Positions 16,408-25,982 are shown, counted from the stretch's first letter. The stretch is 64,000 nt of DNA from Sphingomonas citricola (GCF_019429535.1 NZ_JAHXZM010000001.1:310001-374000), one strand, 5' to 3'. A program made the numbers and translations. The notes: generated from the letters alone by a model not told the origin.

Positions 16408-17841
16408 ATGAATACGGGGCGCGCCGGACGGGCGCTGGGGATGCTGGCGGGCGTCGCATTGATGCTGCCGGCGTGCACGCAAGGAAGCGCGCGGCCGCGA
16501 AGCGCGTCGAACGACGCGGCGGCCCGGAAGGCGCCGGCGAAGCCCTATTCGCGCGATCCGTTCCCCTCAACCTATCATGCCTATCCCGGTGTCCCGACGC
16601 TGTTGACCAACGTCACGGTGTTCGACGGCGAGGGCAATCGGATCGAGCGCGGGCAGGTGCTGTTCGCCAACGGCAAGATCGTCGCGGTCGGGCAGAGCGT
16701 GTCGGCGCCCGCGGGGGTGACGACGATCGACGGCACCGGCAAGTTCGTGACGCCCGGGATCGTCGACATCCACAGCCACCTGGGCGATTATCCGAGCCCG
16801 CAGATCCGCGCGCTGTCGGACGGGAACGAGGCGACCGCGCCCGTCACCGCCGACGTCTGGGCCGAACATAGCGTCTGGCCGCAGGATCCGGGGTTCAGCC
16901 GCGCGCTGGCGAACGGCGGGGTGACGACGCTGCAGATCCTGCCCGGCTCCGCCAATCTGTTCGGCGGGCGCAGCGTGGTGCTGAAGAACGTCTACGCGCG
17001 CACGGCGCAGGGGATGAAGTTCCCCGGCGCTCCCTATGGCCTGAAGATGGCGTGCGGCGAGAACCCGAAGCGCGTGTATGGATCGAAGGGGCGCGAGCCG
17101 TCGACGCGGATGGGCAACATCGCGGTCGATCGCGCGACCTGGGCGCGGGCGGCGGCGTACAAGCGCAAGTGGGACAAGTATGACGCCGACGGCGGCGACA
17201 TGCCTGACCGCGACATCGCGATGGATACGCTGCGCGGCGTGCTGTCGGGCGAGATCCTGGTGCAGAACCACTGCTACCGCGCCGACGAGATGGCCAACGT
17301 GCTCGATATGGCCAAGGAGTTCGGCTACCATGTCGAGGCGTTCCACCACGCGGTCGAGGCGTACAAGATCGCCGATCTGTTGAAAGCCAACAACACCTGC
17401 GCCGCGGTCTGGGCCGACTGGTACGGGTTCAAGATGGAAAGCTACGACGGGATCGGCGAGAACCTCGCGATCCTGGAAAAGTCGGGCGCGTGCGGGATGA
17501 TCCATTCCGACGACGAGAACGGCATCCAGCGGTTGAACCAGGAAGTCGCCAAGGTGCTCGCCTCCGCGCGCCACGCAGGCATCGAGATCAGCGACGCGGC
17601 GGCGTGGAAGTGGCTGTCGCTCAACCCCGCCAAGTCGCTCCACATCGCCGACAAGACGGGCAGCCTCGTTGCCGGCAAGATGGCCGACGTGGTGCTGTGG
17701 AACGGCAATCCGTTCAGCGTCTATACCCGGCCCGAGAAGGTGTGGATCGACGGCGCGATGCTGTACGACGCGGACAATCCGCGATTGCGGCCGGTGAGCG
17801 ACTTCGAGCTTGGCCAGCCGGGTTCGGGAGACGTCAAGTGA
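16408..17841 (+). CDS. exported amidohydrolase (imidazolonepropionase-like), lipoprotein
   Basis: 477 residues. A lipobox (LMLPAC, Cys23) suggests a lipoprotein. The amidohydrolase fold is shown by the N-terminal beta-sandwich (NVTVFDGEGNRIERG), the strand-1 metal motif VDIHSHLG (His122, His124), an EAFHHAVEA segment, and the strand-8 aspartate in GMIHSDDENG, followed by SLNPAKSLHI and GSLVAGKMADVVLW. All metal ligands look intact. Related proteins are prolidase- or imidazolonepropionase-like hydrolases. ATG 16408 is preceded by GGCAGGGA. Its stop overlaps the next gene. Confidence 0.88.
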   Translation: MNTGRAGRALGMLAGVALMLPACTQGSARPRSASNDAAARKAPAKPYSRDPFPSTYHAYPGVPTLLTNVTVFDGEGNRIERGQVLFANGKIVAVGQSVSAPAGVTTIDGTGKFVTPGIVDIHSHLGDYPSPQIRALSDGNEATAPVTADVWAEHSVWPQDPGFSRALANGGVTTLQILPGSANLFGGRSVVLKNVYARTAQGMKFPGAPYGLKMACGENPKRVYGSKGREPSTRMGNIAVDRATWARAAAYKRKWDKYDADGGDMPDRDIAMDTLRGVLSGEILVQNHCYRADEMANVLDMAKEFGYHVEAFHHAVEAYKIADLLKANNTCAAVWADWYGFKMESYDGIGENLAILEKSGACGMIHSDDENGIQRLNQEVAKVLASARHAGIEISDAAAWKWLSLNPAKSLHIADKTGSLVAGKMADVVLWNGNPFSVYTRPEKVWIDGAMLYDADNPRLRPVSDFELGQPGSGDVK

Positions 17842-19193
17842 AGCGCGCCGCCATCCACATCGCACCGCGCCGTTCGCGCTTCCTCACCACGGTCGGCATC
17901 GCCTGTGCAATGGCCGGGGCCTTCATCGGCTGGCACGCGTCGGCGCAAACCGTCGCGATCACCGGTGGTACCGTCGCGATCGGTGACGGCTCGGCGCCGA
18001 TTCCAGGCGGTACCGTCGTGGTGCAGAACGGCCGGGTCGTCGCCGCCGGGCGCGGGGTCGCGGTGCCCGCGGGTGCGCAGGTGATCGACGCGACGGGCAA
18101 ATGGGTCGCGCCCGGTTTCGTGGCGGGCTTCTCGAACCTGGGGCTGGAAGATGCCGCGGGGGTCGAGGAAAGCAACGACGTGACCGCGCGGCAATCGCCG
18201 TTCAACGCCGCGATCGACATCGCGCCCGCGATCAACCCGTCGAGCGTGCTGATCGCGAACGAGCGGCTGGGCGGGGTGACGCGCGCGATCGTCTCGCCGC
18301 GTACCGCGGGCTCGATCTTCGCAGGGCAGGGCGCGGTGATCGGGCTGGGCGGCGACGCCGACGCGGTGATCCGCCCGCGCGCGTTCCAATATGTCGAACT
18401 GGGCGAGGAAGGCGCACAGCAGGCGGGGGGCAGCCGCCCCGCCGCTTATGCCGCGCTTCGCGACGCCTTCGCGCAGGCGCAGGATTATCGCCGCAACCCC
18501 GCCGCGTTCGACGGGCGCGGGCGCGACGCGCTGATCAAGCGCGGCGACGCGCAGGCGCTGGTGCAGGTGCTCGACGGACGCGTGCCGCTGCTGGTCCACG
18601 TCGAGCGCGCGAGCGATATCCGCGCGGTGCTGTCGTTGAAGCGCGATTACCCGCAGGTGAAGCTGGTGCTGGTCGGGGTCGCCGAGGGCTGGCTGGTCGC
18701 GCGCGAGATCGCGGCGGCGCGCGTGCCCGTCATCGCGCAGGCGCTCGCCGACCTGCCCGCCTCATTCGAGCAGGTCGCGGCGACCGAATCGAACGTCGGA
18801 CGGATGTCGGCGGCGGGGGTGACGGTGGCGCTGTCCACGCTCGGCTACAATGACGCGCCGGGCGAGCATGTCGTGAAGCAGTTCGCGGGCAATCTGGTCG
18901 CGATCACGCGCGTGCCGGGTGCAACCGGGCTCGACTGGGGTCACGCGCTCGCCAGCATCACCAGCGGACCGGCGGCGGCGCTGGGGATGGACGGCGAGAT
19001 CGGTTCGCTTCGCGCCGGCCGCCGCGGCGACGTGGTGATGTGGGACGGCGATCCGCTGGAATTGTCGTCGAAGCCGGTCGCGATCTGGATCGACGGCAAG
19101 CCGCAACCGATGCGATCGCGCCAGACCGAGCTGCGCGACCGGTACCTGACCCCGACCGAGGGCGCGCTGCCCAAGGCGTACGAGCGGCGTTGA
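17838..19193 (+). CDS. second amidohydrolase-family protein, metal motif missing
   Basis: 451 residues from GTG 17838 (GTGA overlap with the previous stop, GGGAG upstream). Signal peptide or anchor at about 15-36. The composite amidohydrolase frame is intact: ITGGTVAIGDGS, VIDATGKWVAPGFV and the end GSLRAGRRGDVVMWDGDPLE. At the place of the HxH motif it reads GFSN (97-100), and I see no replacement His pair or strand-8 His-Asp set; ALSTLGYND stands where the aspartate motif would be. It is probably not a classical metallohydrolase and may be a partner of the first protein. Confidence 0.82.
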   Translation: MKRAAIHIAPRRSRFLTTVGIACAMAGAFIGWHASAQTVAITGGTVAIGDGSAPIPGGTVVVQNGRVVAAGRGVAVPAGAQVIDATGKWVAPGFVAGFSNLGLEDAAGVEESNDVTARQSPFNAAIDIAPAINPSSVLIANERLGGVTRAIVSPRTAGSIFAGQGAVIGLGGDADAVIRPRAFQYVELGEEGAQQAGGSRPAAYAALRDAFAQAQDYRRNPAAFDGRGRDALIKRGDAQALVQVLDGRVPLLVHVERASDIRAVLSLKRDYPQVKLVLVGVAEGWLVAREIAAARVPVIAQALADLPASFEQVAATESNVGRMSAAGVTVALSTLGYNDAPGEHVVKQFAGNLVAITRVPGATGLDWGHALASITSGPAAALGMDGEIGSLRAGRRGDVVMWDGDPLELSSKPVAIWIDGKPQPMRSRQTELRDRYLTPTEGALPKAYERR

Positions 19194-19263
19194 GCCAAGG
19201 GGTGACACGGCCGGGCGGCGCGGGCGTCGCTCGGCCAGGTTACTTATCTGCATCAAATAATGT

Positions 19264-19288
19264 CGCGCCGCATTCTTCGTGCGGCGCG
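19264..19288 (+). other. perfect 9-bp hairpin in the leader of the GH130 gene
   Basis: CGCGCCGCA and TGCGGCGCG pair perfectly around a 7-base loop. It follows an AT-rich patch (19241-19262) that probably holds the promoter and lies 78 bases before the GH130 start. No T-run follows, so a leader structure or protein-binding site is more likely than a terminator. Confidence 0.45.
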
Positions 19289-19365
19289 TGGGAGCGGATC
19301 GCGGCGGGCGCCGTTTGGATGCGCGTGGACGCGGTTCGAGAACCCCGCGTGCGCGGGAGAATTCC

Positions 19366-20781
19366 ATGTCGCGGACCCTTGAACAGCGCCACGAGCCTTC
19401 GATCGCCGCACCCGATGCGACGGTGCCGCCGCACGTCGAAGCCGAATTGCGCGCGGAGCAGCCGATCCAGGCGCCCGCGCTGCACCCCAAGGCGATGAAG
19501 GCGGCGGATGTGTTTCGCAAGCTCGAGCTCGAGCTTCACCCCGACCCGTCGCGCACCGTCGTCCGCCCGTTCTCGTTCGGCTATCCCGAGGCGTTCGCCG
19601 ACGGGCGCACGCCGCGCGTCAAGGCGGCGGTCGAGCGGCTGCTGGCGCTGTCGCCCGAGATGCGCGAGCGGATGCGCGCGCTCTTGATGGGGCCGATGTG
19701 CGAGCGGCATCGCGGCGTGACCGAGACGTTCCTGCGCCGCTACGACGCGATGCGCGACGAGATCGGCGATCCGTGCACCGATGAAACCGACCGGCTGCTC
19801 GTCGGCGCGTATTTCAGCCAAGAATATGCGTTCGAATCCGCCGCATTGTTCAACCCCAGCGTAGTCGCCTTGCCCGACCAGGGCGGCGTGACCGCCGGAT
19901 CGATCCGCTTCCTGATGTCGCTGCGCGGGATCGGCGAAGGGCATATCTCCTCGGTCACGTTCCGCACCGGCGAATGGGACGGTGCCGACCGCGTGACGCT
20001 CGACCCGCCGAGCAGCAACGGCGTGCCCCCGCAGGTCGAGCCGCACGACGACGGCTGGGTCCGGCTGATCTGCGAGGACAGCCAAGACGTGTCGGAAACG
20101 GTAATCTTCCCCGTGCTGCCGAGCCAGCGGCAGGGGATCGAGGATCTGCGGCTGGTCAATTTCACCGACGACGACGGGACGCGCAGCATTCTGGGCACCT
20201 ATACCGCGTTCGACGGCAAGGACGCGCGGCAGGAGATGCTGCGCGGCGTCGACCTGCGCACGGTCGAGATGCGCGCGCTCCAGGGGCGGATGACGGGTTA
20301 CAAGGGGATGGCGCTGTTCCCGCGGCGGATCGACGGCAAGTTCGTGATGCTCGGGCGGCAGGACAGCGAGAACATCTGGCTGCTGCGGTCCGACGACATG
20401 GACGTGTGGGAAACGGGCGAGATCATCATGACGCCCAAATATCCGTGGGAGTTCGTCCAGCTCGGCAATTGCGGCTCCCCGATCGAGCTCGACGAGGGCT
20501 GGCTCGTCTTCACGCACGGCGTCGGCATGGTGCGCGGTTACTGCGTCGGCGCGTGCCTGCTCGACAAGGACGACCCATCGAAGGTGCTGAAGCGCACCCC
20601 GTCGCCGCTCTTGTTCCCGAGCGCCGAGCAGCGCGGCGGTTACGTCCCCAACGTCACCTACAGCTGCGGCGGGCTGCTCCACGGGCGGCGGGTGCTGCTG
20701 CCCTACGCAATCGGCGACGAATATAGCGCGATTGCGGTGGGCGAAGTCGACGATATCCTGGCGGTGATGGAGCCGGCCTGA
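19366..20781 (+). CDS. GH130-type glycosidase / mannoside phosphorylase-like protein
   Basis: 471 residues with a five-bladed propeller typical of glycoside hydrolase family 130. The catalytic acid region reads GIEDLRLVNFTDDDG (Asp260; the family usually has EDPR), then GTYTAFDG; YKGMALFPRRIDGKFVMLGRQD and LGNCGSPIELDEGWLV match substrate and phosphate-site strands. Family members phosphorolyse or hydrolyse beta-mannosides. An unusual N-terminal extension of about 80 residues precedes the propeller. ATG 19366 follows GGGAGA. No transporter or other sugar gene is next to it, so the substrate is open. Confidence 0.82.
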   Translation: MSRTLEQRHEPSIAAPDATVPPHVEAELRAEQPIQAPALHPKAMKAADVFRKLELELHPDPSRTVVRPFSFGYPEAFADGRTPRVKAAVERLLALSPEMRERMRALLMGPMCERHRGVTETFLRRYDAMRDEIGDPCTDETDRLLVGAYFSQEYAFESAALFNPSVVALPDQGGVTAGSIRFLMSLRGIGEGHISSVTFRTGEWDGADRVTLDPPSSNGVPPQVEPHDDGWVRLICEDSQDVSETVIFPVLPSQRQGIEDLRLVNFTDDDGTRSILGTYTAFDGKDARQEMLRGVDLRTVEMRALQGRMTGYKGMALFPRRIDGKFVMLGRQDSENIWLLRSDDMDVWETGEIIMTPKYPWEFVQLGNCGSPIELDEGWLVFTHGVGMVRGYCVGACLLDKDDPSKVLKRTPSPLLFPSAEQRGGYVPNVTYSCGGLLHGRRVLLPYAIGDEYSAIAVGEVDDILAVMEPA

Positions 20782-20859
20782 CGTTGGCACGGGGCGGCTG
20801 CATCGCCCCGCACATTGTTGCTTGATCTTTGCCGTCGGCGCGCGCAGGCGCGCGCTCCG

Positions 20860-21561
20860 ATGCGACCGATTCCTTCCGCGATGGGCATGGCTGCGCTGGC
20901 AAGTGCCGTTTTCGCCGCGTTGCCGGCGACCGCGCAGCAGGAAGATTTTCAGGCGTGGGAACAGCTCAACGTCGTGCTGCCGGTCGCGACGGGCGTGCGC
21001 GTGACGGGCGAGCAGATCGCGCGGACGAGCGACCGGCAGGGCGGGATCTACACGACCGAATACGGCGTCCTCGTCGGTGTCCAGATCGCGAAGGGGATCG
21101 AGCTGGGCGGGGGCTATCGCCGGGTCGGGTTCTTCAACGGCAACACCGGCGCCGACGAGGATCGCCTGCGCCAGCAGATCGTCATCGCGCGTGGGCGATG
21201 GGCGGGGCGGCTGCGGCTCGACGAGCGGTTCCATCCGGGCGGGCGCGAGATCGGTTTCCGCATTCGCCCGCTGCTGCGGTACAACGTGCCCGTCGGGCGG
21301 CAGGGCCTGTCGCTGTTCGCGAGCCACGAAAGCTTCTTCCTGCCCAATTCGACCGTGTGGGGCCAGCGCGCGGGCTATGAGCGGATGCGCAACATCGCAG
21401 GCTTCACCGTGCCGATCGGCAAGGCGGTGAGCACGGACATCGGTTATCTGAACCAGTACCGTTTCGCGAGGGATGGCGAGCGGCCGCAGATGGACCATGC
21501 GGTCACGCTGCAGGTGACCGTCAACCTCGACAAGCTGGGCGTGACGCTGCTCCACGATTGA
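20860..21561 (+). CDS. DUF2490 family exported beta-barrel-like protein
   Basis: 233 residues with a signal peptide (about 1-28, ending PATAQQ). The rest has alternating beta-strand sequence with WEQLNVVLP near the start, RLRQQIVIARG, RLDERFHPGG, RIRPLLRYNVPV and an ending in VTVNLDKLGVTLLHD, which matches DUF2490 proteins thought to sit in the outer membrane. No known role. It precedes ccmF by 99 bases on the same strand; no clear terminator between them. Confidence 0.75.
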   Translation: MRPIPSAMGMAALASAVFAALPATAQQEDFQAWEQLNVVLPVATGVRVTGEQIARTSDRQGGIYTTEYGVLVGVQIAKGIELGGGYRRVGFFNGNTGADEDRLRQQIVIARGRWAGRLRLDERFHPGGREIGFRIRPLLRYNVPVGRQGLSLFASHESFFLPNSTVWGQRAGYERMRNIAGFTVPIGKAVSTDIGYLNQYRFARDGERPQMDHAVTLQVTVNLDKLGVTLLHD

Positions 21562-21660
21562 TCGCCGATTGGAGCCGCGCGTGGCGGGCATCCTCGTACT
21601 GGCTCTGGCGCGGCGGCGGCGCTAAGGCGGGCGCGACGTGTTACAGCCCCTTTTTCCCGC

Positions 21661-23595
21661 ATGACTGCCGAATTCGGCCTGGCCGCGCTCTGGTTCGCCG
21701 CGACGCTGGCGGTGTTGCAGATCGCGCTGTCGGTGATCGCGCTCAGGCGCGTGCGCGCAGATGTCGCGGCGGCGATGCGGCCCGTCGCGATCGTGCAGGG
21801 CGCGCTGGTCGCGGTCGCGATGGCGGCGCTGATCGCGTGCTTCCTCGGCTCCGACATGTCGGTCGCGCTGGTCGCGGCGAACAGCCATTCGGCGAAGCCG
21901 TGGCTGTATAAGTTCGCGGGCGCGTGGGGCAATCACGAGGGCTCGATGCTGCTGTGGGTGACGATCCTGGGGCTGGCGGGTGCGGCGGTCGCGCAGTTCG
22001 AGCGGCGGCTGCCCGAGCGGACCCTGATCGCGACGCTGGGCGCGCAGGCGGCGATCGCGCTGGGGTTCTACGCGTTCCTGCTGATCGCCTCCAATCCGTT
22101 CGCGCGCGCCGATCCGGCACCGCGCGACGGCGCGGGGCTGAACCCGCTGCTGCAGGACCCGGGGCTCGCGTTCCACCCGCCGACGCTCTACGCCGGTTAT
22201 GTCGGATTGTCGGTTGCCTTCTCGTTCGCGGTCGGCGCGCTCGTCACGCGCGACGTCGGGCCGGTGTTCGCGCGCGCGATGCGGCCGTGGGTGCTGGGCG
22301 CGTGGGTTTTCCTGACGCTGGGGATCACTGCGGGGTCGTACTGGGCCTATTACGAGCTCGGCTGGGGCGGTTGGTGGTTCTGGGACCCGACCGAGAATGC
22401 GAGCCTGATGCCGTGGCTGGCGGCGACCGCGCTGCTTCACTCGGTCAGCGTGCTGGCGACGCGCGACGGTTTGCGCGCCTGGACGATCATGCTGGCGGTG
22501 GTCGCCTTCTCGATGAGCATGATCGGCACGTTCCTGGTGCGATCGGGCATTCTGACGAGCGTCCACGCCTTCGCGGTCGACCCGACGCGCGGCAGCTTCA
22601 TCCTTGCGTTGCTGGTGATCTACATCGGCGGCGCGCTGGCGCTGTTCGGCGCGCGCGTCGGGACGGTCAGGCAGGGGAAATTGTTCGATCCGTTGAGCCG
22701 CGAGGCATCGCTGGTCGTCAACAACCTGCTGCTGTCGGTGATCCTGGGGGTCGTGCTGATCGGCACCTTCTACCCGATCGTCGCGGGCGCGTGGGGCGTG
22801 CAATTGTCGGTCGGCGCGCCGTTCTTCGACAAGACGGTCGGGCCGCTCGCGCTCATTCTGGTCGCGGTGATGGCGGCGGGGCCCTTGATGCGGTGGCGGC
22901 GCGACGAGGCCGCGGCGGTGATCGAGCGGCTGCAATGGCCGATCGCGGCGGCACTGTTCGCGGGCGTCGGCGTCTTCGTGCTCGGCGGGTGGATCGGCGT
23001 GCTGCCGACCGCAGGTATCGCGCTGGCTGGCGGGCTGGCGGTGGCGAGCGTCGCCCCGCTCGCGAAGCGCAACCTGCGCCGCGCGCCGCTGACGCTGTGG
23101 GGGATGGTGATCGCGCATCTGGGCGTGGCGGTGAGCCTCGCAGGAATGGCGGCGTCGAGCGCGTTCACGACCGAGCGGCTGGCGGCGGTCTACGTCGGTG
23201 ACCCGGTGCAGGTGGCGGGGTTCACGGTAACGCTGGACGGGGTGCGCCCGGTGATCGGCGACAATTGGACCGCGCTGGAGGCAAAGCTGTCGGTGCGCGA
23301 GGGCGACGACGCGCCGTTCGTGCTTGCCCCGCAGGTGCGGTATTTCACCACGCCAGTGACGACCACCAACGAGAGCGCGATCGCGACGCTGGCGGGCGGG
23401 CAGCTCTATACGGTGCTGGGCGCATTGGGTGACGACGGGCGCTGGCAGTTGCGATTGTGGTGGAAGCCGTTCGTGACGCTGATCTGGCTGGGCGGCGCGA
23501 TGATCGCGGCAGGCGGCGCCTTGTCGATCGTCGGGCATCAGCGGCGCGGGTGGCAGCGGCGCCGACGCCGCGCCGAGCAGGAATGGTGGGCGTGA
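21661..23595 (+). CDS. ccmF: CcmF, heme lyase subunit of cytochrome c maturation (system I)
   Basis: 644 residues, many membrane helices. The tryptophan-rich heme-handling motif WGGWWFWDPTENASLMPWL lies at about 235-253, and conserved periplasmic histidines are visible (ANSHSAKP, WGNHEGS, HSVSVLATRDG, VHAFAVDP). CcmF transfers heme from CcmE to apocytochrome c with CcmH. Its stop overlaps the ccmG start. Confidence 0.96.
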   Translation: MTAEFGLAALWFAATLAVLQIALSVIALRRVRADVAAAMRPVAIVQGALVAVAMAALIACFLGSDMSVALVAANSHSAKPWLYKFAGAWGNHEGSMLLWVTILGLAGAAVAQFERRLPERTLIATLGAQAAIALGFYAFLLIASNPFARADPAPRDGAGLNPLLQDPGLAFHPPTLYAGYVGLSVAFSFAVGALVTRDVGPVFARAMRPWVLGAWVFLTLGITAGSYWAYYELGWGGWWFWDPTENASLMPWLAATALLHSVSVLATRDGLRAWTIMLAVVAFSMSMIGTFLVRSGILTSVHAFAVDPTRGSFILALLVIYIGGALALFGARVGTVRQGKLFDPLSREASLVVNNLLLSVILGVVLIGTFYPIVAGAWGVQLSVGAPFFDKTVGPLALILVAVMAAGPLMRWRRDEAAAVIERLQWPIAAALFAGVGVFVLGGWIGVLPTAGIALAGGLAVASVAPLAKRNLRRAPLTLWGMVIAHLGVAVSLAGMAASSAFTTERLAAVYVGDPVQVAGFTVTLDGVRPVIGDNWTALEAKLSVREGDDAPFVLAPQVRYFTTPVTTTNESAIATLAGGQLYTVLGALGDDGRWQLRLWWKPFVTLIWLGGAMIAAGGALSIVGHQRRGWQRRRRRAEQEWWA

Positions 23596-24128
23596 AGCGC
23601 TGGCTCGTCTGGTTGCCGCTGTGCGCGTTCGGCATCATCGTCGTGGTGGTGATGTGGGGGCTGTACCTCCCCGCCGACCGCACGGTCTATTCGGCGATGG
23701 CCGGCAAGCCGCTGCCCGCGTTCAACCTGCCGCCCGCGGTCGCGGGCAAGCCGGGGCTGTCGGACAGGGATTTCCGCCAGGGTAAGCCGCGGCTGCTCAA
23801 CGTGTTCGCGAGCTGGTGCATCCCCTGCATCGCCGAGGCGCCGCAATTGCTGACGCTGAAGGCGGCGGGGGTCGCGATCGACGCGGTCGCGATCCGCGAT
23901 ACCGGGCCCGCAATCACCGCGTTCCTGCGCCGCAACGGTGATCCGTACGCGCGGATCGGCGACGATGCCACCAGCCGGCTGCAACTGGCACTCGGCTCGT
24001 CGGGTGTGCCTGAGACGTTCGTCGTCGACGGGCAGGGCGTGATCCGGATGCAGCACGTCGGTGACATCCGCGCGGAGGATGTCGCCAAGCTGCAACAGGC
24101 GCTGGCCGAGGCGGAGCGGGGGGAGTGA
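23592..24128 (+). CDS. ccmG: CcmG/DsbE, membrane-anchored thioredoxin for cytochrome c maturation
   Basis: 178 residues from GTG 23592, which overlaps the ccmF stop as GTGA; an ATG at 23583 in the same frame is the alternative. One N-terminal membrane helix, then a periplasmic thioredoxin fold with active site ASWCIPC (WCxxC) and the cis-proline strand SGVPETFVVD. It reduces the heme-binding cysteines of apocytochrome c. Confidence 0.94.
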   Translation: MKRWLVWLPLCAFGIIVVVVMWGLYLPADRTVYSAMAGKPLPAFNLPPAVAGKPGLSDRDFRQGKPRLLNVFASWCIPCIAEAPQLLTLKAAGVAIDAVAIRDTGPAITAFLRRNGDPYARIGDDATSRLQLALGSSGVPETFVVDGQGVIRMQHVGDIRAEDVAKLQQALAEAERGE

Positions 24129-24520
24129 CGCGGCGCGTCCTCGTGGCGCTCGCGCTCGTTGCGGCACCGGTCGCGGCGCAGCGTCCTCCCGCCGCGCTCG
24201 CCTACACGCAGCTTCGCAATCCGGCGCAGGAGGCCGAGGCGCGCGCGCTGATGGAAACGCTGCGCTGTCTCGTCTGTCAGGGGCAGTCGATCGCCGATTC
24301 GGACGCCGACATGGCGGGCGACATGCGCGCATTGGTACGGCAGCGGATCGCGGGCGGCGAGCGGCCCGAGCAGGTGCGCCAGTGGCTGATCGCGCGCTAC
24401 GGCGATTACGTGACGTTCGATCCGCCGGTCGGGGGCACGACATGGCCGTTGTGGCTCGCGCCGATCGTGCTGCTGGGGGTGGGCGTGCTGATCGCGCGCA
24501 TCTCGTTCCGCCGCCGCTGA
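24125..24520 (+). CDS. ccmH: CcmH (CycL), apocytochrome c thiol reductase
   Basis: 131 residues from GTG 24125 (GTGA overlap with ccmG; GGGGGGA upstream). Signal peptide, then the redox motif LRCLVCQGQSIADSDA and a C-terminal membrane helix (about 103-125). It is the short CcmH form; the TPR domain found in fused CcmH-CcmI proteins is absent and no separate ccmI follows. The ccmABCDE genes are not in the window. Confidence 0.95.
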   Translation: MTRRVLVALALVAAPVAAQRPPAALAYTQLRNPAQEAEARALMETLRCLVCQGQSIADSDADMAGDMRALVRQRIAGGERPEQVRQWLIARYGDYVTFDPPVGGTTWPLWLAPIVLLGVGVLIARISFRRR

Positions 24521-24527
24521 AAAGCTC

Positions 24528-24555
24528 TTGCGCGCGCGACGATCGCGCTTAGTCT
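24528..24555 (+). promoter_or_regulatory. candidate promoter of the P450 gene
   Basis: TTGCGC (24528-24533), 16-base spacer, TAGTCT (24550-24555). It fits the 91-base gap between ccmH and the P450 gene and indicates that the P450 is transcribed separately. Confidence 0.35.
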
Positions 24556-24611
24556 CGCCACAACAAAAGTTACGGTAGGCGGCAGGCCTGCCGGGCGAGG
24601 AGGAGAGCCGC

Positions 24612-25982
24612 ATGCATCTGGTCAGCGACCATATCGTTGAGGGGCGACCGGGCCCGAACTTTCCGCAGGTCTATCCGACCCTGCCCGGCGTGCGGTTAAC
24701 CGACATCCGCGCCTTCACCAGCGGGCAGCCGTGGGCCGATTACGCCGCGATGCGCGAACAGGCGCCGGTGATGTGGCACGAGGGACCGCGCACCGGCGGC
24801 GCGGCGGCGGGCGTCGGGTTCTGGGCGGTGACCGGATACGAGGACGTGAAGCGCGTCAACGGCGATCCCGACACCTTTTCATCGGAGGCGGGCGGCATCC
24901 TGATGGGGCTGGGGCCGGAGGAGACGCGGCACCCGTTGCTGTTCTCGGCCTCGACCAACTCGATGATCAACCTCGACGGGCGACCGCACCGGCAGCTTCG
25001 CAAGGAGCATATGCCTTATTTCACCGCGGCCTATATGAAGGGCCTGCGCGCGCGCGTCAGGGCCGAGGTGACGCGGTTGCTCGACGCGATGGCGCCGCTC
25101 GGCAAGTGCGATTTCGTCGAGAAGTTCGCGCAGCGGCTGCCGATCTTCACGTTGTGCGAGATGCTGGGCGTGCCCGCGGAGGACCGCGAGCGCTTCGTCG
25201 GCTGGATCCATTTCCTCGAGCTCGCGCAGCAGGTCGCGGCCGAGCAGATCGAACAGCTCGCCGGAATGTCCGAGCCGAGCCCGCAGATCGCGGCGTTCAT
25301 CGAGCTGTTCAACAAGAACGTCGGCGAGATGTTCGAGTACGGCCGCGACATGCTGGCGAAGCGCCGCGCCGATCCGCAGGACGATCTGATGAGCGCGATC
25401 GCCAACGCCGAGGTCGAGGGCGAGCGGCTGCCGGGCGAGTATCTCGACGGCGCGTGGCTGTTGATCGTGTTCGCGGGCAACGACACGACGCGCAACACGC
25501 TGTCGGGCGCGATGAAGCTGTTCACCGAACATCCCGAGCAGAATGCGCGGTTGCAGGCGGACGGCAGCCTGCTGACCAACGCGGTGCACGAGATAACGCG
25601 GCTGGTGTCACCGGTGATCTACATGCGGCGCACCGCGACCCGCGACGTCGAGCTGGGCGGGCAGATGATCGCCGCGGGCGAGAAGGTGATCATGTATTAT
25701 GGCGCGGCGAACCGCGATCCCGCGATGTTCCCCGACCCCGACCGTTTCGACATCGCGCGCGCGAACGCGGAGCGGAACATCGCATTCGGTTACGGCCCGC
25801 ACCTGTGCATCGGGCGGATGACCGCGCAGGTGCAACTGGAGGAAGCGTACCGGCAGATTTTCGCGCGGTTCCCCGACATCCACTGGTCGGGCGGGATCGA
25901 CATCGCGCCCAACAATTTCGTCCACGCACTGCGGCGGCTGGAGGTGGCATTCACGCCCGAGCGGCAGGCACGCGCGGCCTGA
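24612..25982 (+). CDS. cytochrome P450
   Basis: 456 residues, soluble bacterial class I type. The I-helix oxygen-binding motif is FAGNDTTRNTLSG, the K-helix shows HEITRLVSPVIYMRRTA (the expected ExxR appears as EITR), and the heme-binding loop is FGYGPHLCIGR with the thiolate Cys399. SD AGGAGGAGAG precedes ATG 24612. The sequence resembles CYP groups that hydroxylate terpenes or fatty acids in actinobacteria and sphingomonads, but the substrate cannot be assigned. No ferredoxin or reductase gene is adjacent. Confidence 0.92.
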   Translation: MHLVSDHIVEGRPGPNFPQVYPTLPGVRLTDIRAFTSGQPWADYAAMREQAPVMWHEGPRTGGAAAGVGFWAVTGYEDVKRVNGDPDTFSSEAGGILMGLGPEETRHPLLFSASTNSMINLDGRPHRQLRKEHMPYFTAAYMKGLRARVRAEVTRLLDAMAPLGKCDFVEKFAQRLPIFTLCEMLGVPAEDRERFVGWIHFLELAQQVAAEQIEQLAGMSEPSPQIAAFIELFNKNVGEMFEYGRDMLAKRRADPQDDLMSAIANAEVEGERLPGEYLDGAWLLIVFAGNDTTRNTLSGAMKLFTEHPEQNARLQADGSLLTNAVHEITRLVSPVIYMRRTATRDVELGGQMIAAGEKVIMYYGAANRDPAMFPDPDRFDIARANAERNIAFGYGPHLCIGRMTAQVQLEEAYRQIFARFPDIHWSGGIDIAPNNFVHALRRLEVAFTPERQARAA

